DNA of 64,000 bases from an uncultured Poribacteria bacterium (GTDB lineage: Bacteria; Poribacteria; WGA-4E; PCPOR2b): assembly GCA_958296125.1 (NCBI GenBank), contig OY282444.1:2947623-3011622 (forward strand), in the 5' to 3' direction. The notes under the pieces are model-generated. The model had not been told where the DNA came from and searched no databases. It worked only from the letters and a program-made list of their open reading frames with translations. This document shows, piece by piece, positions 1 to 7,308 of the stretch. The position numbers were made by a program, and so were the translations under genes. How positions within the stretch are numbered: the stretch's first letter is position 1; each line of letters opens with the position of its first letter.

Positions 1-348
1 ATCGAGACCCATTTCACCGAGTGCCAACACTTTGGGGTGGGCTGCAAGGTCACGAAAGATGCAAATGGTTTCGTCGTCTAAATCTTTCGCATCATGTGGG
101 TGCATACCAACGGTCGCATAGATCTGGGGAGGCAAATTTTCCCACCTCTTATTTTTTTTATTTGTAGCGGAAATTTGCCTCTCATGTTTTTCCGCGAGTG
201 CAATTGCCCTGCGGCTGGTCTCCAGATCGAATCCGATGACCAAAATCGCGTGCACCCCGGCTTCTTGAGCCCGTTCCAAAACGGCTTCCCGATCAGCATC
301 AAATCTATCGAGTTGAATGTGGGCGTGCGAATCTATAAGCATGTTCAT
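1..348 (-). CDS. tatD: TatD family metal-dependent hydrolase (5' part, cut by window edge)
   Basis: The N-terminal 116 residues of a TatD-type hydrolase, a TIM-barrel metal-dependent DNase/hydrolase of the cytoplasm. The metal-binding motif SHAH (H8, H10) follows the start, then VGMHPHD and ALGEMGLD, whose Glu is a usual metal ligand. The start is set at 348 because its ATG overlaps the TGA of the upstream TPR gene (ATGA), a typical coupled junction. About 20 residues rich in K and N sit between the helix ending ALAEKH and the strand IYATVG, where relatives go almost directly from one to the other. The DNA for this insert carries perfect 11-base inverted repeats (129-139 and 171-181). The C-terminal half lies outside the window. 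The family is clear; the insert's effect is unknown. Confidence 0.9.
   Translation of the reverse strand, partial: MNMLIDSHAHIQLDRFDADREAVLERAQEAGVHAILVIGFDLETSRRAIALAEKHERQISATNKKNKRWENLPPQIYATVGMHPHDAKDLDDETICIFRDLAAHPKVLALGEMGLD
129..181. repeat. Palindromic insert inside tatD
   Basis: Perfect inverted repeats gaggcaaattt (129-139) and aaatttgcctc (171-181) separated by 31 bases, about 53 bases in all. It falls on the extra ~20 residues of TatD and keeps the reading frame open. It resembles protein-coding palindromic elements such as those known in Rickettsia. No second copy was noticed in this window. Confidence 0.6.
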
Positions 349-1220
349 TCCCCTTGCTTACCTTCCCCAAATTGGGTTGCTAAGGTTCGCAAAATTCTGT
401 CGACGTGGCGACGATTTTCCCGGTCGTTGAACACCTGTGCTACTTCCGCTGCGCGATAGCGATTCCCTGCATAGTAACGGTGAAACAGAAAGAAGAACGA
501 AAGTAACGCATCGTCATAGTCTCTTTCGATTGCAGCGTCGAGGGTAACATAACCGAGCACCCCATTGAGAAGTAGAGCATTCAGTCCACTTTTCCAGTCT
601 TCAGCGTAAGTCTGTCCCAGCCCCGGCAGAAAGGTGGAAAGCAGCCGCGCTGCCTTTTCCGATTTTTGGGGCAGATTGAGTGCCTCCGAAAAGAGTGCGT
701 CAATCTCGGCAGCAGCTTGTGCCGTGCCGGGAATCCTATCGAAATACGCCTGAAATACCGATCGTGCCTGTTCCCACTTGAACTGGTATAGATAAGCAAC
801 CCCCCGCAAGAAACGGGCGCGTTGACGCAAGCGTGCCGATTGACTTTGCATATCAGCCTTGATGAGTTCAACTATCGCGAGATTATAAGCACCACTGGCA
901 ATCAGCGTCACAGCGAGCTCAACCCGCCTTTCCGCCTGCAATTCGGTTTCCCTCGTCTGCTGGACAGCCGCAATCATCGCTTCAGCCGCTTCCGTCCACC
1001 ATTTCTGAGCGCGGTACGCTAAACCAATTTTGAATTGCGCCTCACTTGCTTGTGGATGGTCGGCATTGAAGAATAGAAACCGTTTGTATTCCGTAATTGC
1101 CGTTTCATAGTCACCCAACGCAAAGAGGTGCTCACCAAGGTCAAGCGCAGGATCGAAGGCGGAGACAGTGACAGCGGTGAAAAGCAGAAGTGTAAATGCT
1201 AGCATGGTGAAATAGCTCAT
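345..1220 (-). CDS. Exported TPR protein with C-terminal PGLGQ domain
   Basis: A 291-residue protein with a signal peptide (about residues 1-21, ending VTVSA). Tetratricopeptide-like helices run from about 27 to 180, including GDYETAITEYKRFLFF and GLAYRAQKWWTEAAEA. The C-terminal region begins STFLPGLGQTYAEDW (195-209) and has two hydrophobic stretches followed by HRYYAGNRYRAAEVA. The PGxGQxY signature and the glycine/hydrophobic pattern resemble the membrane-associated C-terminal region of DUF5683-like and other TPR proteins of the envelope. The gene overlaps tatD by 4 bases, so the two are probably translated together. The precise role is unknown; scaffolding in the periplasm or at the outer membrane is an inference. 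Confidence 0.75.
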   Translation of the reverse strand: MSYFTMLAFTLLLFTAVTVSAFDPALDLGEHLFALGDYETAITEYKRFLFFNADHPQASEAQFKIGLAYRAQKWWTEAAEAMIAAVQQTRETELQAERRVELAVTLIASGAYNLAIVELIKADMQSQSARLRQRARFLRGVAYLYQFKWEQARSVFQAYFDRIPGTAQAAAEIDALFSEALNLPQKSEKAARLLSTFLPGLGQTYAEDWKSGLNALLLNGVLGYVTLDAAIERDYDDALLSFFFLFHRYYAGNRYRAAEVAQVFNDRENRRHVDRILRTLATQFGEGKQGE

Positions 1221-1283
1221 CAGCTAATTTTCTACGCTCCTTAAACACCATGTTATCAAATTGTGACGCTATATGCAAACAAT

Positions 1284-1317
1284 AAAAAAAGGGGCGAGCC
1301 TTTTCAGCTTCGCCCCT
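1284..1317 (-). terminator. Rho-independent terminator of the LamG gene
   Basis: Read on the minus strand, a GC-rich stem (AGGGGCGAAGC pairing with GCTCGCCCCT) is followed by a run of T. It lies about 45 bases after the LamG gene stop. Confidence 0.8.
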
Positions 1318-1359
1318 CTCAAAATTGTTGAAGATGCGCGATACACGCATCACGCGCCT

Positions 1360-2187
1360 TTACCTTACCGCAACCGAACGTTGTTTAACGTGTCCCCACG
1401 TTGTTGACAACTTACCACCGGGTTGAACAGCGAAAGGCTCAAAAGGTTGGTCATCAACTTCCCACAACTCGACCGCCCCTTCAAGGACAGCATCTGGACA
1501 CGGTTTAGCATGGCCACCTTCTTTGGCAGCATTTACAATCGTAGCTGCCCCTTCAATTTCGTTGAGATGGTAGAGGGCCCTCGTATCTGCGTCCGGTGTC
1601 CACTCCTCTTTAGGCACATCGTAGTCGCCCTTGTAGCGGGCACCCGTCGATATACGAGCCTCATCAATCAGTCCATGGAAGATAGAGTGAGTCGCGCCGC
1701 CGCGCTCACGCCGCCCCATCTTGAAGGTATCTTCATGATTCCAAGCCAGTTCATTACCAGCATGTTCCCCTGCATCCCCTTCTTTGCCATTGAGAAACAT
1801 GTGGACTTTCGGCGGATCCCAGATAACTGCACCGTGGTTCCAAACATTAACCCCGACACCGAGACCACTGTTCTCCCAAGCCCAACCGTTATTTTTCCCA
1901 GCCTCGTTGGCACCTGCGATAGCAGATTGGAAGAGGCCATCCTTGTTAGCAAATTCCCAATGATCCTCTTTGTTGAGAATCATCCGTTCCCCTTGGGAGT
2001 CAAAGGGCTTGAACCACGCTTCCATGGTGAATGGACAACAGAGGTCCTCGTCGAAGAAACATGGATCATGTGGTGCTGATACATAACTCTCAAAGTCAGC
2101 ACCGTCAATAAACACCGCCATCTGCGCGGTTGCGTAAGCACCTACGAGAAAAGTTATTGCGAGCGTAACAAATAGTAGGCGTTTCAC
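1360..2187 (-). CDS. Secreted LamG/concanavalin A-like lectin domain protein
   Basis: A 275-residue protein starting at GTG 2187, with a very strong ribosome binding site (AAGGAGGAA). A signal peptide covers residues 1-21 (ends YATAQ). A single LamG-like jelly-roll domain follows (about 30-215), recognisable from FTMEAWFKP, LNKEDHWEF, VWNHGAVIWD, VHMFLNGKEG and FHGLIDEARIS, followed by DTRALYHLNE. These domains bind carbohydrate or other surface ligands and are abundant in secreted proteins of Poribacteria and Planctomycetes. No catalytic residues are recognised. It is transcribed alone, with its own terminator. Confidence 0.85.
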   Translation of the reverse strand: MKRLLFVTLAITFLVGAYATAQMAVFIDGADFESYVSAPHDPCFFDEDLCCPFTMEAWFKPFDSQGERMILNKEDHWEFANKDGLFQSAIAGANEAGKNNGWAWENSGLGVGVNVWNHGAVIWDPPKVHMFLNGKEGDAGEHAGNELAWNHEDTFKMGRRERGGATHSIFHGLIDEARISTGARYKGDYDVPKEEWTPDADTRALYHLNEIEGAATIVNAAKEGGHAKPCPDAVLEGAVELWEVDDQPFEPFAVQPGGKLSTTWGHVKQRSVAVR

Positions 2188-2289
2188 TTTAATTCCTCCT
2201 TAAATTGAGGTTAATGAAATTTTAGGGTTGAAATTTGACGCTAATCGACTCTAAAACTAAGTTCATGATGATGGGAATCCATCATCATT

Positions 2290-2322
2290 TGACATACTCC
2301 CAAACCTAAAGGATTGGGATTC
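2290..2322 (-). mobile_element. Relic right end of an IS605/TnpB-type element
   Basis: The 33 bases match, in reverse complement, the end of the tnpB element at 59840-59872 with a single difference (32/33). No tnpB gene survives beside it, so this is a solo or relic end. It preserves most of the subterminal hairpin, CCCAATCC/GGTTTGGG, with one T-T mismatch. Confidence 0.7.
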
Positions 2323-2706
2323 GGACGAGTCCGTCCTTCAGGCATCGAATTGTGGTATCAACACGGATAGCGAACCGAAGTCCGTCTTACGTCCGCGACT
2401 CCAAAGACCTGTTAAAAGGGCTTATGGACAATTCCCTGCCATTTGGGGGGGCACCCCCGCGGCAATACAGGAAGAATATGGCATCGAATTATGCCCCTAT
2501 ATTTGCCACTCGGATTTGTTTTCGTGATAAGCAACTGGGTAAGACGATACCCGATTGGGCACGCCAACCGCGCAGGATGTGACCCCATGTCTTCGTGTTT
2601 TTGCACTCAAACGGTTATCCAATTCCTTATCCGATAATTAAGGGGTTTGGCTGACTACCTCCCCTCCCTAAAGGGTTTAGGCTGCGGGGGCTTGTCAGCA
2701 AGATAT

Positions 2707-2742
2707 GATAATGTCCGATAAGAACAATTATCGGACATTATC
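2707..2742. repeat. Palindromic repeat, copy 1
   Basis: A perfect 15-bp stem (GATAATGTCCGATAA and its complement) around the 6-base loop gaacaa. An inverted copy lies at 7176-7209 with the same core and loop. Confidence 0.75.
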
Positions 2743-2827
2743 CCCCTAAAATCCGCTTTAGATCTATTATCATTAGGGCTTACGCAGTTGAATGCTCGAA
2801 GCCAACTTCCCTTATCAGGGTGTGAAG

Positions 2828-2867
2828 GGGCGATTCATCGCCCATCCGGACGCGCAATGAATTGCGC
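2828..2867. repeat. Tandem short hairpins
   Basis: Two perfect 7-bp hairpins with 2-base loops in tandem: GGGCGAT-tc-ATCGCCC (2828-2843) and GCGCAAT-ga-ATTGCGC (2852-2867). The arrangement resembles REP-like extragenic units. Confidence 0.55.
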
Positions 2868-3096
2868 TACTACGAACTGAAGTGCGTAATTCCTAACCAT
2901 GTAAAAATTATATCATAAATGAAAACAAAAAGCAACACTTTTAAGAACGGATTAAGCCAGCAACCTTTGGAAATCGCTAGAAATTCCCTGATTGTTTGGT
3001 TCGCTTTGATTGTGCTCGGCAGGGCAACTATTGTGTCACAACTTTTAGGGATTGCGGTTTCCTTTTACGTTATTCAGAGATGGCAATTTGGGTTAG

Positions 3097-5034
3097 TTAG
3101 TAATAGAAAGTGTACGTCGGCCGGTTAATCATAATACTCAGGATATTCCAAAAACTTCCAATCACGAAATCGCCCAGCACCAGCCCCAAGAAAAACGGGA
3201 CAGCCCTCCGATAAAGGCGAATCCCTCCATATTTCAGCACCCCCCATTTGGCAACAGCGGCGACGATAAACGCCGCCCAGAAGGTGTACATGTGGAAGGA
3301 AACCCCGTAACCGAGGGGGTGGATGGGCCACCAGAAGAGGTGACTGCGTACGATTGCTAGCAGAAGCGTAAACGCGAACCCGATGGTTATGGCGATGATG
3401 TGCGCGGTCTCTGCATCTCGCGGCACCGTGAGCCAACCGTGTAGAAAGCGATACGAGCGTCCTCCAAAACTGTTAATCTGCCCCCCCACCTTGCCGGTAT
3501 CCACGCCGAGTTGGAAAAAGACATCTACCAGCATCAGAATACATAACGGCATCGCAACGATGATAAGCACCAGCATCAGACGGGACAACCCTTTGACATC
3601 AAGGTTCCCCCGTTCCGCAAGTTTGAACGCCTCAAGCTGATGTGGCATTGGGTGGCTGCGATTGTCTCGATTGAACCAGAAGAATAGGGAAAACCAAGTG
3701 AGATTTTGCCCTCCAATTCTTCGCGTACCAAATAGACTGACTAGGCTATGGTGGGGCCCAATGAAAGTCGTATTATGGATGGAAAGGCCAATCTGTGCAC
3801 GAATACGTGTGATGGCGATGGCAATGGTCAGAAAATGTGCCACGAAAAACAGGACCGCAATCCAAAGTGCCATTCCCCCTCGCATTGCAAACCAGATGAG
3901 GAATATCCCGCCGAATAACAGGCCTAAAAACGCTGTCCGATACCGCATTGGCTCATTCTCATCTTCACGCGGTCTTTGCCCGATAGCTTGCAGAAATGCC
4001 CGCCATATCTGTCGTCGTGTCCCCCATAGCACAATCACCGAGACCCCTGTATACGCCCCAATGTTCTGCTCATAAGGGAAGGGAAAACCGGGCAGACTGT
4101 CCAGCCCAGATACAATTCCAATGAAGGCTTGCATCTTATATAAGAAGAAAAAGAGGATGCATGACATGAGCAGGTCGAATGGCATTAGAAAGCTAAGGCC
4201 AACGGCAAATGGATAGACGAGAATCGCACTACCGCCCGTCAAAAAAGCGGTCCACGGTTTTTCCGTGAAGAACAGATTTAAGGAGAAATGCTTCACCGGA
4301 ATTTCAGGGAGAATGGGGAAAAAGAGGTGCAGCCCGTTGAGGATACTGATGAACGCCGCGATCGAAAATCCCCACCACATTGGGATGCTGCGAAAGAAGT
4401 TCTTGCTGTTGTAAGAAATCTGATAAGGGAGTTCGACAATGGGGTAGACTAGCCGTTCCTGCTCCGCCCACTGCTTACGGATGATTGTATTGATGCACTG
4501 CATCACAAAAAGCAGGGCAAGCGTAAAGGCACACCACCAGAGTGTAGGCTCTATCCAGCGGCGAAGATAACGCCACTGCAGGAAGTCTTCGTCACCGCGA
4601 TAAAAAGCAATCAGAACGTCTGGGTCGTTAATGGTCAACCACTCCGGTAGATATTTCCAGAACAGGTCGCGCCATTCATTTTCCGGTGTGGCGAAATAGA
4701 AGGCGTGGACAATGGTCGAGACCAACGGCAGGAACATGTCGTAGGACATGAACAAGAGCGTCACCGACATCAGGACGTAGAGGGAGATCAATTCTCCACC
4801 CGTCAAAGCATACCTGGCGGCGAATTTTTTCAGGGGAATGTTGATTATGACTAAAATTAGGATGGTAAAGACAACGCTGTAAAAGGGAGCCATCAGCGTC
4901 GGGAAGGTGTATCGAAGGGCTTCACACTCGATGTGCCAAACGTAGATAAACGGCAGGAAAAGCAGCGAAAGTAGGACTGTTCGCCAAGTAATTTTTTCGG
5001 GTGGTTGTCTGGAAAGCAAGGCAGGTGTCGTCAT
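3097..5034 (-). CDS. Polytopic membrane protein, DUF6785/DUF6784 type
   Basis: About 645 residues with roughly a dozen or more hydrophobic segments, beginning with TVLLSLLFLPFIYVWHIEC. It matches my recollection of the DUF6785/DUF6784 membrane proteins common in Poribacteria and related phyla, which resemble transporters but have no assigned substrate. Conserved-looking stretches include GGELISLYVLMS, ERLVYPIVELPYQI and HMYTFWAAFIVAAVAKW. The start is placed at ATG 5034 (MTTPALLS); an in-frame upstream ATG at 5073 would add 13 residues, and neither has a strong ribosome binding site. No neighbour suggests a substrate. Confidence is high for an integral membrane protein and moderate for the family name. 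Confidence 0.75.
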   Translation of the reverse strand: MTTPALLSRQPPEKITWRTVLLSLLFLPFIYVWHIECEALRYTFPTLMAPFYSVVFTILILVIINIPLKKFAARYALTGGELISLYVLMSVTLLFMSYDMFLPLVSTIVHAFYFATPENEWRDLFWKYLPEWLTINDPDVLIAFYRGDEDFLQWRYLRRWIEPTLWWCAFTLALLFVMQCINTIIRKQWAEQERLVYPIVELPYQISYNSKNFFRSIPMWWGFSIAAFISILNGLHLFFPILPEIPVKHFSLNLFFTEKPWTAFLTGGSAILVYPFAVGLSFLMPFDLLMSCILFFFLYKMQAFIGIVSGLDSLPGFPFPYEQNIGAYTGVSVIVLWGTRRQIWRAFLQAIGQRPREDENEPMRYRTAFLGLLFGGIFLIWFAMRGGMALWIAVLFFVAHFLTIAIAITRIRAQIGLSIHNTTFIGPHHSLVSLFGTRRIGGQNLTWFSLFFWFNRDNRSHPMPHQLEAFKLAERGNLDVKGLSRLMLVLIIVAMPLCILMLVDVFFQLGVDTGKVGGQINSFGGRSYRFLHGWLTVPRDAETAHIIAITIGFAFTLLLAIVRSHLFWWPIHPLGYGVSFHMYTFWAAFIVAAVAKWGVLKYGGIRLYRRAVPFFLGLVLGDFVIGSFWNILSIMINRPTYTFYY

Positions 5035-5484
5035 AAAGACTTCTGTCGAATGGAATTGTGTTGCTCGCTGCATACGGAGAGCGAAGCGGCATCGTTAGAA
5101 AATAAGTATACCTGATTTCCGCTTTCACTTGCCCCCGGTTTTTTGTGAGAAGGTATCATCAGTGGTTTTGTCAGTTGTAGTCAGATACTCCTGACCCAAA
5201 ACACTCACCGTTTGAAGCAAGGAGGGATTATGAGTGCGCGTCTGCGTAACCTAATGCAATGCGGGTTAAAACCCCGCTACGGCAACTTATCGCCATAAGT
5301 TTGACTCCTTGCCCGAAAGAGCAGGGTGAAAAGCAGGAGGAAAAGGCGAACCCCTCAATGGGAATGTGACCCGAAAGATTGGGGCATCCACCGTCATGAC
5401 TCCGTTAAGGGGCCCATCTGCCCCCTCTGACAGAGGGGAGATCCTCTATCAGAGGAGTTATGACAGGGTTTTAGATCGAAACCT
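5035..5484. other. Intergenic region with short palindromes
   Basis: No gene seen. It contains the imperfect palindrome GCGGGTTAAAACCCCGC (5261-5277) and two tandem hairpins at 5422-5438 (CCCCTCT-gac-AGAGGGG) and 5442-5456 (TCCTCT-atc-AGAGGA). The pair lies just after the FG-GAP gene stop on the minus strand. It could slow transcription or protect the 3' end, but there is no T-run. Confidence 0.5.
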
Positions 5485-7122
5485 TTATTTCAGGATAACC
5501 ATGCGGCGGGTTTTTGAAAACGCGTCCGCCTTTAGTGTATAGAAATAGATACCACTCGAAACCGACTTGCCCAGTTGGTCTCTACCATCCCAATAGGCAG
5601 CCTTGTGCTTACTGAGATACCTTCCCGATTGCTGCTGACCGATGTCCAACTGACGGACCAGCTTGCCTTCGACATCATAGATACGGAGCTTCACCTCCGC
5701 ATCGTCGGCGAGGGTGTAAGGTATCCATGTCTCAGGGTTAAACGGATTGGGAAAGTTTTGAAGCAGAGCAGTCCGCTTGATATCCCCCAACATAGTCAGT
5801 GTCAAGTCGCGGTGTGGCTCGACCGACAAGGGTATGTTGAGACCTTCAACATCTTCGGTATCAAAGACATATACGGAACCCGCATCATCTCCGCCATCTT
5901 GAGCGTCCCATTGGACACCGATAGCGGCGAAGTTAAAGTTGCGTCCGAATGCTCCGTCAAGCGCGACAGCACTGCCCATGTTGTCGCCGCTGGTCAGACC
6001 TTGCCCCTCCTCCGGTCCTTTTTCAGGTATGATTGTCGCCTGCAACACCCAGTCAGCACCGACTTTCAGAAAGGCGTGAGCAGCACCTGAATCGTCACCC
6101 CTTTTCGTATCGGTAAAAGGCGCGCCGATGAGAGCACGGTTCACATCGATCGCAACTGTCAACCCGAAGCCCGCACCTTCCTGAGGCTCAGCCGCGGTCA
6201 ACTTCGCCTCCTGTGTATAGACATCCCCAACGCCGCTAAAGATATAGGCGGAGCCGGACTGGCGCTTGTTCACTTCGTTTTCGTCTTTGTTTGCCCCGAT
6301 GATAATGCGACTCTTGCTGACATCAACAGAAGCACCGAAACTATCGCCACCATCCCCGTCATCGGGGGTAAGCTTTGCCACCTGCGCCCAAGCATCTCCC
6401 TGCCGCTTAAAAACATAGGCTGCACCCGAAAGCCTAGCAGGCGCAGCAGCAAGCGGCGCACCAACAACAATCGTGTTTTCATGAATCGCGCAATCCCAGC
6501 CGAACCGGTTCTTTACGCCCGCATCGTCTGCTTGGAGTTTAGCTTGCTGTTTCCATTGACCTTTATCGAGTTTGTAAACATAGACGGCCCCTTTTTCCTC
6601 GTCATGAAAAGGGGTTCCAGCGACGAGGGTTGTCCCGCTGATGTCAACGGCATATCCGAATCGGTCATTGTTTTGGACACCCTCACCTTTAAATTTTGCC
6701 ATTTCCACCCACCCTTTCACACGCTGGTAGACATAAACCCTTCCCGGGCCCTCTCCCAAATGTCCACCCGCGACGGGTTTTTTACCACCATGTTCGTAGG
6801 CACTCACGACCGCGTAATCTCCATCAATAGCGACCGCGTGTCCGTACTGATCCCTCGGCCCCGCATCAGGTGTTTTAAATTGAACTACAAGATCCCACTT
6901 CTTCCCCTTTTGCTCAAGGATAAAGACACCCCCATTGTTACCGACATACGAGGTATACCCAGCGATGAGGGTTGTCCCACTGATGTCAACGGAATGCCCC
7001 CAATTGGTATCCCCCCCCATTGGCCTAGGAACAACCACTCCCTCAGGGTCTTTTGCATCACTTAGCATAACCTGTCCAATTAATAGAATAAGACAGGCGA
7101 AGGTAATTTGCAAGACTTTCAT
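5485..7122 (-). CDS. Secreted FG-GAP beta-propeller protein with C-terminal sorting-like tail
   Basis: A 545-residue protein with signal peptide (ends VMLSDA) and ribosome binding site AAAGGAG before ATG 7122. About seven integrin-alpha-like FG-GAP repeats fill residues 25-430. They recur as FGYAVDISGTTLVAGTPF, FGWDCAIHENTIVVGAP and FGASVDVSKSRIIIGA, each followed by GAAYVFKR-type strands. The last ~90 residues carry NFPNPFNPETWIPYTL, IYDVEGKLVRQLDIG, YWDGRDQLG and SGIYFYTLKA. This tail is shared with the WD40 protein at 23476-25797 and resembles type IX secretion C-terminal (type A-like) or FlgD-Ig domains. The protein is probably surface-attached or secreted. Its ligand is unknown. Confidence 0.85.
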   Translation of the reverse strand: MKVLQITFACLILLIGQVMLSDAKDPEGVVVPRPMGGDTNWGHSVDISGTTLIAGYTSYVGNNGGVFILEQKGKKWDLVVQFKTPDAGPRDQYGHAVAIDGDYAVVSAYEHGGKKPVAGGHLGEGPGRVYVYQRVKGWVEMAKFKGEGVQNNDRFGYAVDISGTTLVAGTPFHDEEKGAVYVYKLDKGQWKQQAKLQADDAGVKNRFGWDCAIHENTIVVGAPLAAAPARLSGAAYVFKRQGDAWAQVAKLTPDDGDGGDSFGASVDVSKSRIIIGANKDENEVNKRQSGSAYIFSGVGDVYTQEAKLTAAEPQEGAGFGLTVAIDVNRALIGAPFTDTKRGDDSGAAHAFLKVGADWVLQATIIPEKGPEEGQGLTSGDNMGSAVALDGAFGRNFNFAAIGVQWDAQDGGDDAGSVYVFDTEDVEGLNIPLSVEPHRDLTLTMLGDIKRTALLQNFPNPFNPETWIPYTLADDAEVKLRIYDVEGKLVRQLDIGQQQSGRYLSKHKAAYWDGRDQLGKSVSSGIYFYTLKADAFSKTRRMVILK

Positions 7123-7175
7123 TGATAGTGCTCCTTTCAGGTTGAAAAACTCCTTTCAATTAACTTTCAGACTCT

Positions 7176-7209
7176 AATATCCGATAATTGTTCTTATCGG
7201 ACATCATCC
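7176..7209. repeat. Palindromic repeat, copy 2 (inverted)
   Basis: The core TCCGATAA-ttgttc-TTATCGGA (7180-7201) plus flanks is the reverse complement of the 2707-2742 palindrome. It sits between the MFS/spermidine-synthase gene stop and the FG-GAP gene start. Confidence 0.7.
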
Positions 7210-7308
7210 CCTTAGCTTTATACATTTATTGTATCATGTTTTTACCTTTAGGTCAACAGTGATTTTTCAATTCAATCTGTCAGAAGGACCATTGGGCAAT
7301 TGCTGCGC

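Larger units (their letters stand above)
2188..3096. other. Gene-poor stretch with palindromes and a relic transposon end
   Basis: No convincing gene. It contains the IS605-type right-end relic (2290-2322), a 36-base palindrome (2707-2742) and two adjacent 7-bp hairpins (2828-2843, 2852-2867). Short open frames here lack ribosome binding sites and recognisable domains. One at 2919-3128 on the plus strand has a hydrophobic run but overlaps the end of the next gene and is not supported. Confidence 0.6.

Noticed and set aside
94-459. Plus-strand open frame over tatD
   Set aside because: It overlaps tatD and the TPR gene on the other strand, with no motif and no ribosome binding site.
2352-2637. 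Three overlapping short frames near the relic
   Set aside because: No conserved motifs or starts; they lie over the transposon relic and palindromes.
2919-3128. 69-residue plus-strand frame with a hydrophobic run
   Set aside because: It overlaps the 3' end of the DUF6785/6784-type gene and has no ribosome binding site or family.
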